A stretch of DNA of 64,000 bases, from the NCBI RefSeq assembly GCF_023217965.1, contig NZ_JALPSC010000001.1:1240001-1304000 (forward strand), in the 5' to 3' direction. The position numbers and the translations under genes are program-made. The notes under the pieces were generated by a model. That model ran no database searches, was not told the DNA's origin, and saw nothing but the letters and a program-made list of their open reading frames with translations. The stretch is from Prevotella sp. E13-27 (GTDB lineage Bacteria; Bacteroidota; Bacteroidia; Bacteroidales; Bacteroidaceae). This document shows positions 22,878 through 31,408 of this stretch, piece after piece. The first letter of the stretch is position 1. Every line of letters starts with the position of its first letter.

Positions 22878-24890
22878 TTAAGCAGCTTTTTGAGCTGCTT
22901 TCTCCTCTGCCTTTTTGCGCTTGCGCTCTTCTTTCTCCTGTTTGCGCAGGGCTTTAGCCTCGGCTTTCTCCTGTTTCTTCTTTGCCTTTGCCTCAGCCTT
23001 TGCCTGCTTATCTTCCTCGGAGAGTCCGTGGAACCTTATGCCAGGCCTTACCTTCAGCTTGTTCTTCACCGAGTCAGTGCTCATGTATGAGAAGTTACAG
23101 ATGATGTCGGTATGACGACCTTTCAGCGTCAGCTTACCATCAGCCACGGCACCGTCGCTCTGTATGTCGGCAAGCAGATTCTTTACTTTGAGCTTCTTGT
23201 AGCTGCCTTCGTTGACTGTTGCCTTCACCTGTCCTATAGGCAGCTTGCCGCCTTTCTGCTTACGCATGAGTGCTGTTCGCGGCTTGGAGATGTCGAAGTT
23301 AAAGTCCGCTTCGCATCCTACAGGCCCCAGATCATCCACGGCAAACACATGACCGAGCTCGAGACTGTTTGTCTTCAGCGTGCCATTGAGGTATTTGTTG
23401 GCTTCGTCGATAGCAAAATTGAAGTCCACGTTGCCTTGCTCAGTGTATAGCTTTCCGTTGAACGCCTCCTTCTTCCATAGTACAGCCATGTCGCCCTGAT
23501 AGTTTATAGTGCCAAGGGTGTGCAGCTGTTTCATCATGAGCTTCTTGACGGGGAACTGGTTTATTATTTCTTCCTTGACACTACCTTTTGCCGTCATGTT
23601 ACTGATATGGAAGCGCACCTGCAGTTTATATTTGTCTCTCAGGTTGATGATGCCGCCATAGGCAGCAATCTTCAGCTTCTTGTCAAGTGTGGCTATTATG
23701 ATGTCTGAGAAAGCCATTGAGTCGTCGTTGCCGCGCATCTTCGCGTTGAGGGTCAGTGGGACATCGAACTTTGAGAGCACAGGTGCAAACGGCTTGGCGA
23801 TATCCTTAAGCATCACATATCCGTTGAAGGTCGATGTTGAATAGGTCAGCTCCCTTCCTTCTTTCTTGCTTGGCAGCTGTATGGAGGCTTTCGGTATCTC
23901 GAGTACTGTGCTGTCGAGCTTAACTATGATGTCGGTAAGGTGGGCCTGTTTCTTGTTTGTGTTTACTTTGAACGACAGGTCGGTGATGTTTATGCCGGCT
24001 ATGGAGTCAGTGCCCTTGAAATTCCTTACCGTGGCAATGATGGAGTCTTTCTGTAGCATGTCAATGAACACCTGCAGGTCGGCAGTCATGTCTATATGTC
24101 CTACATCAAACGCCCCTCGCTTCGGTCTGCCAGTATTCTTACGTGGCAGGTGATTGTCGTTGGCGAAGTGCAGTCCGTGGACAAAGGCCTCATGCTTGTC
24201 GCCTCTCTGTGTATAGTTCACGAGGTCTATGCTTGCCTCGCAGTCTTCCATTCCCTTCTTCGTCTGTCGCTTCCATGTGGTCTTCAGTCCGCGCAGCACA
24301 CCTTTCTTCTCGCCATTTAGCTGAGTGTGATAGTCCAGCTTTTCGAACTGTGCCTCCAGGTCGTTGTATTTCACCTTTATGTTGCTGAGGTCCAGTTCGT
24401 CGATGTCGAGTTCGAGCTTTTTGTTTTTCTTCATCTCTTCCTCTATCTCTGCGGCAGCCTTCTCGTTCTTCTTGTCTTTCTTGAAGGCATCAATGATGAA
24501 CTGTAGGTTCAGCGGGTCGTCGGGCGAGAGCTTGTAAAGCTCAGCTTCCAGACCCGAGATCTTTGCCGACTGTACCTTCACCTTGTTCTGAGCCAGTTGG
24601 AACAGGTCAAGGCTCACCTTCATCTCGTCTATCTGTAGCATCTTGTACTGTTGCTGGTCTTCAATATACACGCCGTTGAAGTGGATGTCCTGTGTCAGCA
24701 GGTCTATGCTCACACTGTCTATGTCAACGGCAGTGTTGAGCTTCTCCGACAGCATGGCGGTAGATTTCTTCAGCAGCTTGTTCTGTATAGACTGGGTGTT
24801 GAGCAACAGTCCGCCCACCACAACGATTATGATCACTGTTGTGGCAATGGCGCCTATGATGGCAAAGATGCGTACGACGATTTTCCTCAT
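22878..24890 (-). CDS. AsmA-like inner-membrane/periplasmic protein with Lys/Glu/Ala tail
   Basis: 670 residues from MRKIVVRIFAIIGAIATTVI; a 28-codon upstream extension lacks a plausible start and overlaps lpxH. One N-terminal membrane helix (about 5-27) is followed by a long beta-rich region opening SEKLNTAVDIDSVSIDLLTQ, the pattern of AsmA/TamB-type proteins thought to bridge lipid transport across the periplasm. The last 50 residues are an extreme KAEAKAKKKQEKAEAK-type charged helix, unusual for the family. It follows lpxH by 19 bp on the same strand, which fits a role in outer-membrane lipid homeostasis. Confidence 0.6.
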   Translation of the reverse strand: MRKIVVRIFAIIGAIATTVIIIVVVGGLLLNTQSIQNKLLKKSTAMLSEKLNTAVDIDSVSIDLLTQDIHFNGVYIEDQQQYKMLQIDEMKVSLDLFQLAQNKVKVQSAKISGLEAELYKLSPDDPLNLQFIIDAFKKDKKNEKAAAEIEEEMKKNKKLELDIDELDLSNIKVKYNDLEAQFEKLDYHTQLNGEKKGVLRGLKTTWKRQTKKGMEDCEASIDLVNYTQRGDKHEAFVHGLHFANDNHLPRKNTGRPKRGAFDVGHIDMTADLQVFIDMLQKDSIIATVRNFKGTDSIAGINITDLSFKVNTNKKQAHLTDIIVKLDSTVLEIPKASIQLPSKKEGRELTYSTSTFNGYVMLKDIAKPFAPVLSKFDVPLTLNAKMRGNDDSMAFSDIIIATLDKKLKIAAYGGIINLRDKYKLQVRFHISNMTAKGSVKEEIINQFPVKKLMMKQLHTLGTINYQGDMAVLWKKEAFNGKLYTEQGNVDFNFAIDEANKYLNGTLKTNSLELGHVFAVDDLGPVGCEADFNFDISKPRTALMRKQKGGKLPIGQVKATVNEGSYKKLKVKNLLADIQSDGAVADGKLTLKGRHTDIICNFSYMSTDSVKNKLKVRPGIRFHGLSEEDKQAKAEAKAKKKQEKAEAKALRKQEKEERKRKKAEEKAAQKAA

Positions 24891-24909
24891 AGAAGATGTG
24901 CCTTTATTT

Positions 24910-25674
24910 TTATAACTTTGTCTCGCCTTCGATATATTGTGACATGAACAGATGCTGTCCGTCCCATACCACATAGCTGAAGTGACTTATCCAGTCGCCG
25001 AGTATTATCATGCGCGACTTCTTCGAGAGCTGCAGGTCTACCTCTATGTGGCGATGTCCGTAGATGAAATAGTCAATGTCGTTGTGTGACTCGATATACT
25101 TCTTTGTATAGAGCACCAGATGTTCGCGGTTCTCGCCCATGTAGGGAGGCTCCTCGCCGTCAGGACGCTTCATGCGTGAGTGCTTGGCCCAGTTCAGCCC
25201 GAACCACATGGCCCATCGTGGGTGCAGTGCAGAGAAGAGCACCTGGCATGTCTTGTTGTGGAAGATGCTTTTAATGATTTTGAAGCTCTTGTTCGGGTCG
25301 CCGAGTCCGTCGCCGTGGGCGAGATAGAACACTTTTCCGTAGAGCTCTACCGTCTCTGGCTTCTTGTGGAGCGTGACGCCACATTCGTCTGCCAGATACG
25401 AGTATGCCCATATGTCATGGTTGCCAGTGAAGTAGTGCACCTCCACACCCATGTCGGTAAGCTCCGACAGCTTACCTAAGAATCGGGTGAAGCCTTTCGG
25501 CACCACATATTTATATTCGTACCAGAAGTCGAACATGTCGCCGAGCAGATACACTGCCTGCGCCTTGTCTTTTATGTCGTCAAGGAAGCGCACCAGGCGT
25601 CGCTCCTGCATCCTGCGGTGCTGAATGGCAAGTGAGCCAAGGTGAGCGTCGGAAAGGAAAAAAATCGGTTTCAT
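24910..25674 (-). CDS. lpxH: UDP-2,3-diacylglucosamine diphosphatase (LpxH-type metallophosphoesterase)
   Basis: 254 residues. Calcineurin-like metal ligands are visible: DAHLG (about 9-13), GDMFDFWYEY (about 45-54), GNHDIWAYS (about 84-92), a His in YLAHGDGLGD and GHRHIEVDLQ near the C-terminus. LpxH cleaves UDP-2,3-diacylglucosamine to lipid X in lipid A synthesis on the inner face of the inner membrane. The gene is followed by the AsmA-like gene at 19 bp, giving a lipid A / envelope pair. Confidence 0.88.
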   Translation of the reverse strand: MKPIFFLSDAHLGSLAIQHRRMQERRLVRFLDDIKDKAQAVYLLGDMFDFWYEYKYVVPKGFTRFLGKLSELTDMGVEVHYFTGNHDIWAYSYLADECGVTLHKKPETVELYGKVFYLAHGDGLGDPNKSFKIIKSIFHNKTCQVLFSALHPRWAMWFGLNWAKHSRMKRPDGEEPPYMGENREHLVLYTKKYIESHNDIDYFIYGHRHIEVDLQLSKKSRMIILGDWISHFSYVVWDGQHLFMSQYIEGETKL

Positions 25675-25684
25675 AAAATTTTTT

Positions 25685-25711
25685 AGATGATAGATGAAAG
25701 ATGATAGATAT
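25685..25711. repeat. Heptamer repeat (GATGATA/GATGAAA type)
   Basis: Three to four degenerate 7-bp units between lpxH and the four-helix-bundle gene, the same type as the reverse of ATCTTTC at 26154. Confidence 0.75.
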
Positions 25712-25713
25712 GA

Positions 25714-26094
25714 TTAGTTCTGGAGTTCTGTTATTCCCATTTTTCTTTTCAAGGTCTTCACTGAAGTTACCAGCATTTTTACTAACTCAGTACAGTCTTG
25801 GTTGATGGAATTATACTCTTTATCATTCAAGTACCCCCCTTCGTAAAGCTTTTTAAGCCAAAAGAGAGTTTCATCGGCTTCTTTAAGAGCAATATTCTGT
25901 TTGCTCAAATAGTCAGGAGTACTCTGTGCATTTTTGCTTTCAGAAAGATTTGCACCTATACTCGTTCCGCTTCTTAACACTTGTTTGGACATAATACTCT
26001 CTCTTTTATAATCTTTCAGATATTGATACATTTTTATTATTCTAGCAGAAAAAGCGTCAGATTTCTCTAATAATATATTTGGCTCTCTTTTCAT
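25714..26094 (-). CDS. Four-helix-bundle protein (23S rRNA intervening-sequence type)
   Basis: 126 residues. SKQVLRSGTSIGANLSESKN and ALKEADETLFWLKKLYEGGY are the conserved core of the four-helix-bundle family (TIGR02436) found in 23S rRNA intervening sequences and as free-standing genes in Bacteroidota. The fold is known; the function is not. Its AT-rich composition and setting between heptamer repeats (25685, 26154) contrast with the GC-richer housekeeping genes around it and suggest insertion. Confidence 0.85.
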   Translation of the reverse strand: MKREPNILLEKSDAFSARIIKMYQYLKDYKRESIMSKQVLRSGTSIGANLSESKNAQSTPDYLSKQNIALKEADETLFWLKKLYEGGYLNDKEYNSINQDCTELVKMLVTSVKTLKRKMGITELQN

Positions 26095-26153
26095 GCTATT
26101 TATATAATAATTTGTTTATCATATTTTATCTTGATAAAAGCAGAACTAATCAT

Positions 26154-26180
26154 ATCTTTCATCTTTCATCTCTCATCTTG
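26154..26180. repeat. Heptamer repeat (ATCTTTC type)
   Basis: ATCTTTC ATCTTTC ATCTCTC ATCTTG between the four-helix-bundle gene and the SufT-like gene. Confidence 0.8.
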
Positions 26181-26188
26181 AATTAGGC

Positions 26189-26506
26189 TCAAAAGCCTAA
26201 TTCAATTCTTGCTTCTTCGCTCATCATGCTTTGATCCCATGCTGGTTCGAAGACGAGGTTGATGTTAGCTGTCTTGACGCCATCCACGCTCTCCACCTTC
26301 GTATGCACGTCTTCGAGGATGAAGTCGGCAGCGGGACAGTTGGGGGCAGTGAATGTCATGTCTATGTCAACGGTGGCATCGTCCTTGACATCTATTTTGT
26401 ATATCATGCCAAGCTCGTAGATGTCAACAGGTATCTCAGGGTCGTAAACCGTCTTCAGCACATCAACGATGCGCTCTTCTATCAGTGTTTTCTCTTCTTG
26501 TGTCAT
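26189..26506 (-). CDS. SufT/MIP18-family (DUF59) iron-sulfur assembly protein
   Basis: 105 residues, a complete DUF59 domain. Conserved VYDPEIPVDIYELGMIYKID and TAPNCPAADFILEDV carry the DPE and the Cys of the family. Bacterial SufT and eukaryotic MIP18 help assemble or deliver Fe-S clusters. No other suf gene is in view. It follows dcp on the same strand by 43 bp, a gap that contains a heptamer repeat. Confidence 0.85.
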   Translation of the reverse strand: MTQEEKTLIEERIVDVLKTVYDPEIPVDIYELGMIYKIDVKDDATVDIDMTFTAPNCPAADFILEDVHTKVESVDGVKTANINLVFEPAWDQSMMSEEARIELGF

Positions 26507-26528
26507 AACACAACTATTATATTAATTC

Positions 26529-26553
26529 TTCACTTTTCACTCTTCACTTTCAC
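26529..26553. repeat. Heptamer repeat (TTCACTT type)
   Basis: TTCACTT TTCACTC TTCACTT TCAC, reaching into the stop codon of dcp at 26550. Confidence 0.8.
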
Positions 26554-28691
26554 AGTCCTCTTGCCTTGAGCAGACCTGTGGCGTCTGGCTGTTGCATGCC
26601 TGTGAAGTCAGTGAACATCTGCATCAGGTCGCCCGTATTACCGCGGCTGAGAATCTTGTCGCGCATGTCCTGACCTGTCTGAGGGTTCAGTGCTCCGCGC
26701 TGTGCGAATACATCGGCAATGTTTACTGCCAGCACCTCCGTCCACAGATAGCTATAGTAGCCGGCAGCATAGCCACCGCCCCACACATGGTTGAAATAGC
26801 TGGTGCTGTAGCGTGGTGGAATCTGGTTGTTCAGCAGTCCAATCTTGCGTAGGGCCTCAGTCTCGAACTTTGCGGCATCCTCTGCTGATGGCACCTCTTT
26901 CGATGACAGCATGTGCCATGCCAGGTCAAGGCATGTGGCTGCAAGGTTCTCACCAAGAGCATAGGCAGAGTGGAAGTTTATGCTGTTGAGCATGCGCTCC
27001 TTCAGGTCGGCTGGCATGGCCTCGCCTGTCTCGCAGTGGCGTGCGTAGTTATCGAAGATCTCTGGTATAGAAGCAAACGACTCGTTGAACTGTGATGGCA
27101 TCTCCACGAAGTCGCGGGCTACGTTAGTACCTGCGAGCTTCTGATACTTACAGTTGGAGAGGATGCTGTGCAAGGCATGACCGAACTCATGGAACATTGT
27201 TGTCACCTCGTCCCATGTGAGTAGCGATGGCTTTCCTTCAGGTGCCTTTGCACTGTTGCATACATTGAAGACTATTGGCATCTGGTTCCAGTAGTTGCTC
27301 TGCTCAATGAAATTGTCCATCCATGCGCCGCCTCGCTTAGTTGGGCGACGGAAGTAGTCGGTGTAGAACAGCGCCTTTGTCTTGCCGTCCTTGTCTATAA
27401 CCTCAAAGACCTTCATGTCAGGATGATAGGTGGGAATATCGGTGCGCTCCTTGAACGAGAGTCCATAGACGCGGTTGGCAGCATAGAACACACCGTTGAT
27501 GAGCACGCTGTCCACATTGAAGTAAGGCTTCACCTCATCCTCAGAGATGTTCAGTTTCTCTTTCTTCATCTTTGCAGAATAGTAGAAGCGGTCGTAGGGT
27601 TCGAGGCTCGAGGTGAGAGGCAAGGGGTTAGAGGTTAGAGAAGCATCATGGGCAAAGGCCTCGATGGCTTTTGTCTCAGCATCGGCCTTCGGGGTGTATT
27701 GCGCAATGAGGTTCTTCAGGAAAGCATAGACATTCTCTGGAGTCTTCGCCATGGTGTTGTCCAGTGAGTAGGCGGCGTATGTGGGGAATCCCATGATTTC
27801 TGCCTTCTCAGCACGCAGTTTCGCCATCTCGCTGACAATGGCAAAGGTGTTGTGATTGTTTGTTCCGTCGGCGCGGTGTATTGATGACTCGAACACCTTT
27901 TTTCTCAACTCGCGGTTGTCGAGGCTTGCCAGTATGGCCTGCTGTGTGGTGTTTACTATCACTATGGCGTATGGTGCCTTGCTTCCACGGCTCTCTGCAT
28001 CCTTCTGGCACTGGGCAATGTCAGCCTCTGAGAGTCCTGCGAGGTCCTCCTTCTTATCAACCCACACCACGGCATCGTTGGTAGCAGCAGGCAGCTGGTC
28101 GCCCCACTGTTGCTGCAGCTCAGAGATTCGCATGTTTATCTCCTTCATGCGAGCCATCTTGTTTTCTGGCAGGAGGGCACCATTGCGTACGAACTCCTTG
28201 TATATCTCCTCTGTCAGCTTTTTTTCTTCGCCCTGCAGCGACTCATATTCGTTGTCATATACCTTCTTTATGCGCTCGAAGAGAGACATGTTGAAGGCAA
28301 TCTCGTTCTCAAGGTCGGTAAGCATGGGCTGCACTTTCTTCTCTATCTCGCCAATCTCAGGAGTCTTGTCGGCCTCAACAATGGAGAAGAACACACGGCT
28401 TACGCGGTCGAGCAGTCGTCCGCTCTCCTCGTAGGCGAGGATGGTGTTTTCAAACGTAGCTGAGTCAGCTGATTCGGTAATCTTCTTTATGCCTTCGCGT
28501 CTCTGCTCTATGGCAGCCTCGAAGGCAGGCAGATAGTCCTCTGTCTTTATCTGGCTGAAGTCTGGAGCACCATAGGGTAGGGCGCTCTCTTGCAACAGTG
28601 GGTTCTCGCGCTGTTCTTTCTGACAGGCGCTAAACGGCATCATCATGGCTGATGTGATAACAAGTGTCATAATGTTTTTTGTCAACTTCAT
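26550..28691 (-). CDS. dcp: M3-family peptidyl-dipeptidase (Dcp-like) lipoprotein
   Basis: 713 residues. A lipoprotein signal peptide ends at the lipobox FSAC (Cys about 23), so the enzyme is probably anchored in the envelope. The zinc motif is FHEFGHALHS (about residue 490) in TTMFHEFGHALHSIL, with the downstream Glu in the M3 pattern. Sequence across the length (ALPYGAPDFSQIKTEDYLPA at the start) matches Dcp/oligopeptidase A. It releases dipeptides from peptide C-termini. The stretch HDASLTSNPLPLTSSLEPY is an in-frame heptamer-repeat insertion (27609-27645). Confidence 0.9.
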   Translation of the reverse strand: MKLTKNIMTLVITSAMMMPFSACQKEQRENPLLQESALPYGAPDFSQIKTEDYLPAFEAAIEQRREGIKKITESADSATFENTILAYEESGRLLDRVSRVFFSIVEADKTPEIGEIEKKVQPMLTDLENEIAFNMSLFERIKKVYDNEYESLQGEEKKLTEEIYKEFVRNGALLPENKMARMKEINMRISELQQQWGDQLPAATNDAVVWVDKKEDLAGLSEADIAQCQKDAESRGSKAPYAIVIVNTTQQAILASLDNRELRKKVFESSIHRADGTNNHNTFAIVSEMAKLRAEKAEIMGFPTYAAYSLDNTMAKTPENVYAFLKNLIAQYTPKADAETKAIEAFAHDASLTSNPLPLTSSLEPYDRFYYSAKMKKEKLNISEDEVKPYFNVDSVLINGVFYAANRVYGLSFKERTDIPTYHPDMKVFEVIDKDGKTKALFYTDYFRRPTKRGGAWMDNFIEQSNYWNQMPIVFNVCNSAKAPEGKPSLLTWDEVTTMFHEFGHALHSILSNCKYQKLAGTNVARDFVEMPSQFNESFASIPEIFDNYARHCETGEAMPADLKERMLNSINFHSAYALGENLAATCLDLAWHMLSSKEVPSAEDAAKFETEALRKIGLLNNQIPPRYSTSYFNHVWGGGYAAGYYSYLWTEVLAVNIADVFAQRGALNPQTGQDMRDKILSRGNTGDLMQMFTDFTGMQQPDATGLLKARGL
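27609..27645. repeat. Heptamer repeat inside dcp
   Basis: GAGGTGA GAGGCAA GGGGTTA GAGGTTA GAGAAG, translated on the minus strand as SLTSNPLPLTSSL and keeping the frame. Confidence 0.75.
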
Positions 28692-28717
28692 ATTTCTTAT
28701 TATTATAGTTTTATTTT

Positions 28718-28740
28718 CTAACCTCTAACCTCTTGCCTCT
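28718..28740. repeat. Heptamer repeat (CTAACCT type)
   Basis: CTAACCT CTAACCT CTTGCCT CT, upstream of dcp. Confidence 0.75.
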
Positions 28741-28756
28741 TATACGGCTTTACAAT

Positions 28757-28822
28757 AGCGTTCTTACCAAACACTCGAAGCGTTCTTACCAAACGCTCTT
28801 AGTATTCTTACCAAACGCTACT
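28757..28822. repeat. 22-bp palindromic repeat array, 3 units
   Basis: Three exact 22-bp periods around the invariant TTCTTACCAAAC, each with AGCGTT/AACGCT-type dyad symmetry. Lies between radC and dcp. Shares its TTACCAAAC frame with the array at 49231. Confidence 0.8.
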
Positions 28823-28831
28823 TTCCACCTC

Positions 28832-29518
28832 TCATATTCTCCCACTCTCATGATAAGAGTAGTACTGTCCATCGGCAACGATGACGTGGTCCATGAACTT
28901 TAGGCGCATCAGGTTGCAGGCCTGCAGGAGACTTTTTGTCAGGTCGTTGTCAGCCTTGCTGGGCATGATGTTGCCCGAAGGGTGGTTGTGGCATGCCACA
29001 ACGATTGTGGCGTTGCAGAGCACAGCCTCGCGGATTATTATGCGCACATCCACGCTCACCTCTGATATGCCACCGCGTGCTATTCGCTGTTTCTTGATAA
29101 GTCGCTGACTCTGGTTCAGGTATAGCACCCAGAACTCCTCTGTGTCGAGGTCTTGCATCAGTGGGTGCATGTGGTTATAAATGCGAGTGGCTGTGGTCAG
29201 CTCAGGGCGTTCCTCAGGCTTCTCCATCTGGCGACGCTTGCCCAGTTCGCAGGCAGCCATGATGGTTATGGCCTTCGCTGGTCCTATGCCGTTATACTGG
29301 CACAGGTCGTGAATGGTCTTCTTGCCCAGCGTGTTCAGGTTGTTGTTGCAGTCGCCCAGCAGTCGTTTCATCAAGCTGACAGCATCCTCCTTTGTTGATC
29401 CAGAGCCGACGAGTATTGCCAACAACTCTGCGTCGCTGAGCGACTGTGCCCCCAGCCGCTCCATCTTTTCGCGCGGACGGTCTTCCTCTGCCCATTGGTT
29501 AATGTTCAGCTTCGTCAT
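28832..29518 (-). CDS. radC: RadC-family JAB/MPN protein
   Basis: 228 residues from MTKLNINQWAEEDRPREKME; an upstream ATG at 29545 would be almost on the transcription start. N-terminal helix-hairpin-helix-like region (IHDLCQYNGIGPAKAITIMA) and a C-terminal JAMM metal site, VVACHNHPSGNIMPSKADND (HxH, then Ser and Asp). RadC was once linked to DNA repair, but its biochemical role is unsettled. A TAATTTTG -7 (29551-29558, minus) lies 33 bp upstream of the chosen start. Confidence 0.9.
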   Translation of the reverse strand: MTKLNINQWAEEDRPREKMERLGAQSLSDAELLAILVGSGSTKEDAVSLMKRLLGDCNNNLNTLGKKTIHDLCQYNGIGPAKAITIMAACELGKRRQMEKPEERPELTTATRIYNHMHPLMQDLDTEEFWVLYLNQSQRLIKKQRIARGGISEVSVDVRIIIREAVLCNATIVVACHNHPSGNIMPSKADNDLTKSLLQACNLMRLKFMDHVIVADGQYYSYHESGRI

Positions 29519-29550
29519 CGTTTTTTCTTCGTCATTTCTCATCATGGCGA

Positions 29551-29558
29551 CAAAATTA
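29551..29558 (-). promoter_or_regulatory. -7 element (TAATTTTG) of radC
   Basis: Matches TAnnTTTG on the minus strand, in the same CGTAATTTTG context as the aroQ/xerD palindrome. Confidence 0.55.
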
Positions 29559-29600
29559 CGAATAAAAATTGAAACACCAACTATTATGTTGATTTAAAAC

Positions 29601-29645
29601 AAAAAACACGAGCAAAACATGCATTTCTATTTTGCTCGTGTTTTT
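29601..29645 (-). terminator. Intrinsic terminator of the efp-glycosyltransferase operon
   Basis: AAAAACACGAGCAAAA ... TTTTGCTCGTGTTTTT stem with T tract on both strands, just past the end of the glycosyltransferase gene and upstream of the radC promoter. Confidence 0.85.
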
Positions 29646-29661
29646 ATTTTGTGTCGTGTAT

Positions 29662-30789
29662 CTACTTATAGAACTTCTTTTCCAAAGCTTGGCGTTCTGC
29701 CTCTGAGAGGTCGGCAGGTAGTGCTTCCGGCTGCTTCAAGACGCAGCGTTTCCACCATTGCTCTATGAAACCGAGGCCGTAGCCCATGAGCTGAACAAAG
29801 GCAGCAGGGATGCTGAGAACACCTACCCAAAGACTCTTATTGAGAATGCTGGAGTCGATACAGATAATGAGACTATATAATATAATAGGTGATAGTGCCA
29901 GGAGCGACAAGCAGGGAGCCAGGAAGAGTAGGATGGCTGTGCACAACAGCAAGCCAATGACGCCAAGTGTGAAGACGGTGGGCAACAGGTGAACAAGCTT
30001 CATGGTGCCCGGGTGGCGCTTCTCCAGGTTTATGCGGGCGCGACCGCTGTTGCTCACCTGGCGGAAGAACTTACGGAAGTCAGTGCGGCGCTTGTGCCAT
30101 ACCCACGCCTCGGGGATAAGGGCTGTCTTATAGCCTGCCTCGACTATGCGATAGGAGAAGTCGATGTCCTCGCCAAAGCGCATCTTCGAAAAACCGCCCA
30201 GTTCCTGATAGACCTCACGACGGATGCCCATGTTATAGGAACGTGGGAAGAACTTGTCGAGCTTTTTTCCTTTGCCACCGCGAATGCCGCCAGTGGTAAA
30301 GAATGAGGTCATGCTGTAAGAGATGGCTTTCTGGATAGGGGTGAACGACGGGTGAGAGGCGTCGGGACCGCCCCAGGCGTCGATGCTTGAGATGATAGAT
30401 GATAGATGAGAGATATGGTCGGTTTTGCTGTCGGGTTCTTTACCGCAGGTGTAATCATATCTTTCATTTTTCATTTTTAATCTTTCATCTACGGCATGTA
30501 GATAATCTTCGGGTAGCACAACGTCAGAGTCGAGCACAATGAGCCAGTCGCCGTTGGCGCGCTCGGCACCGTAGTTGCGGCTCTGTCCTGGGCCGCTATT
30601 CTCCTTAAAGTAATAATGCAAATCAAGGATGCCTGCGTACTTGTCGCAGACATCCTTGCATGGTATGCTCGATCCGTCTTCAACGATGATGACTTCAAAA
30701 TCCTTTACCTCCTGCTGACAGAGACTCTCTAAGAGCTCATCAACTTCATCAGGACGATTGAAGACCGGAACGATGATGCTGTATTTCAT
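29662..30789 (-). CDS. Family 2 glycosyltransferase with C-terminal membrane segments
   Basis: 375 residues from MKYSIIVPVFNRPDEVDELL; upstream codons read into efp and are rejected. The GT-A nucleotide-sugar site is VIIVEDGSS and the metal motif LIVLDSDVVLPEDY. Acceptor-side motifs DAWGGPDA and FGEDIDFSYRIVEAGY follow, then two or three membrane helices near 280-350. An in-frame insertion of about 30 residues (KMKNERYDYTCG.. to ..SHLSSIISSI) separates VDERL from DAWGGPD and is made of two heptamer repeats with a spacer. Substrate unknown. It begins 1 bp after efp. Confidence 0.88.
   Translation of the reverse strand: MKYSIIVPVFNRPDEVDELLESLCQQEVKDFEVIIVEDGSSIPCKDVCDKYAGILDLHYYFKENSGPGQSRNYGAERANGDWLIVLDSDVVLPEDYLHAVDERLKMKNERYDYTCGKEPDSKTDHISHLSSIISSIDAWGGPDASHPSFTPIQKAISYSMTSFFTTGGIRGGKGKKLDKFFPRSYNMGIRREVYQELGGFSKMRFGEDIDFSYRIVEAGYKTALIPEAWVWHKRRTDFRKFFRQVSNSGRARINLEKRHPGTMKLVHLLPTVFTLGVIGLLLCTAILLFLAPCLSLLALSPIILYSLIICIDSSILNKSLWVGVLSIPAAFVQLMGYGLGFIEQWWKRCVLKQPEALPADLSEAERQALEKKFYK
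30389..30415. repeat. Heptamer repeat inside the glycosyltransferase gene (GATAGAT type)
   Basis: GATGATAGAT, GATAGAT, GAGAGAT units, read as HLSSIISSI on the minus strand. Confidence 0.75.
30459..30492. repeat. Heptamer repeat inside the glycosyltransferase gene (ATCTTTC type)
   Basis: ATCTTTC ATTTTTC ATTTTTA ATCTTTC ATCTAC; read as RLKMKNERYD on the minus strand. Confidence 0.8.
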
Positions 30790-30790
30790 A

Positions 30791-31357
30791 TTATTCTTTA
30801 GCGCGAGCGAGGTAGCTGCCGTCGCGAGTGTCAACCTGGATGAGGTCGCCCTCGTTGATGAACAGAGGAACACGCACTTCAACGCCTGTCTCAAGTGTAG
30901 CTGGCTTCAGAGTGTTGGTAGCGGTGTCGCCCTTGATGCCGGGCTCAGAGTGTGTAACGCGGAGAATGGTCTTCACAGGCATCTCAGCGTAGAGGATAGT
31001 GCCGTCGGTGGTGTCAGAAACAACCTCCACGATGTCGCTCTCCTTCATGTACTCATGACCGATAACGAGCTCGTTGTCGATGGGAATCTGCTCGAAGGTC
31101 TCCTGATTCATGAAGATACGGCCTGACTGGTCCTCGTAGAGATACTGGTATGGGCGACGCTCGATGATGACGTCTTCCAGTTTCTCACCGATGTTGAAAC
31201 GACGCTCGAGCACGCGGCCGTCGCTGACGTTCTTCAACTTGATAATCATGATGGTGTTTCCCTTACCTGGCTTGCGGTGCTGGAAGTCGATGCAAACCCA
31301 AATGGCGCCGTCCATACGAATGGCGGTGCCCTTCTTAATGTCTTGTGAGTTAATCAT
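30791..31357 (-). CDS. efp: Elongation factor P
   Basis: 188 residues from MINSQDIKKGTAIRMDGA; a long upstream reading frame is spurious. EF-P binds stalled ribosomes and speeds peptide-bond formation at polyproline. The tip loop is HRKPGKGNTIM, with the conserved Lys (about 33) that is modified in many bacteria. The three beta domains are of normal length, with the late HxxxGIKGDTATN motif (HSEPGIKGDTATNT). Expression is from the double promoter element at 31409-31491, and the glycosyltransferase follows by 1 bp. Confidence 0.96.
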   Translation of the reverse strand: MINSQDIKKGTAIRMDGAIWVCIDFQHRKPGKGNTIMIIKLKNVSDGRVLERRFNIGEKLEDVIIERRPYQYLYEDQSGRIFMNQETFEQIPIDNELVIGHEYMKESDIVEVVSDTTDGTILYAEMPVKTILRVTHSEPGIKGDTATNTLKPATLETGVEVRVPLFINEGDLIQVDTRDGSYLARAKE

Positions 31358-31408
31358 AAAAACTTGAAAATGTATATATACAAATAATAAATGCGTACTT
31401 TGCGGCTG

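Noticed and set aside
25714..26094. Intervening sequence inside a 23S rRNA gene
   Set aside because: The protein family fits, but no rRNA sequence lies on either side.
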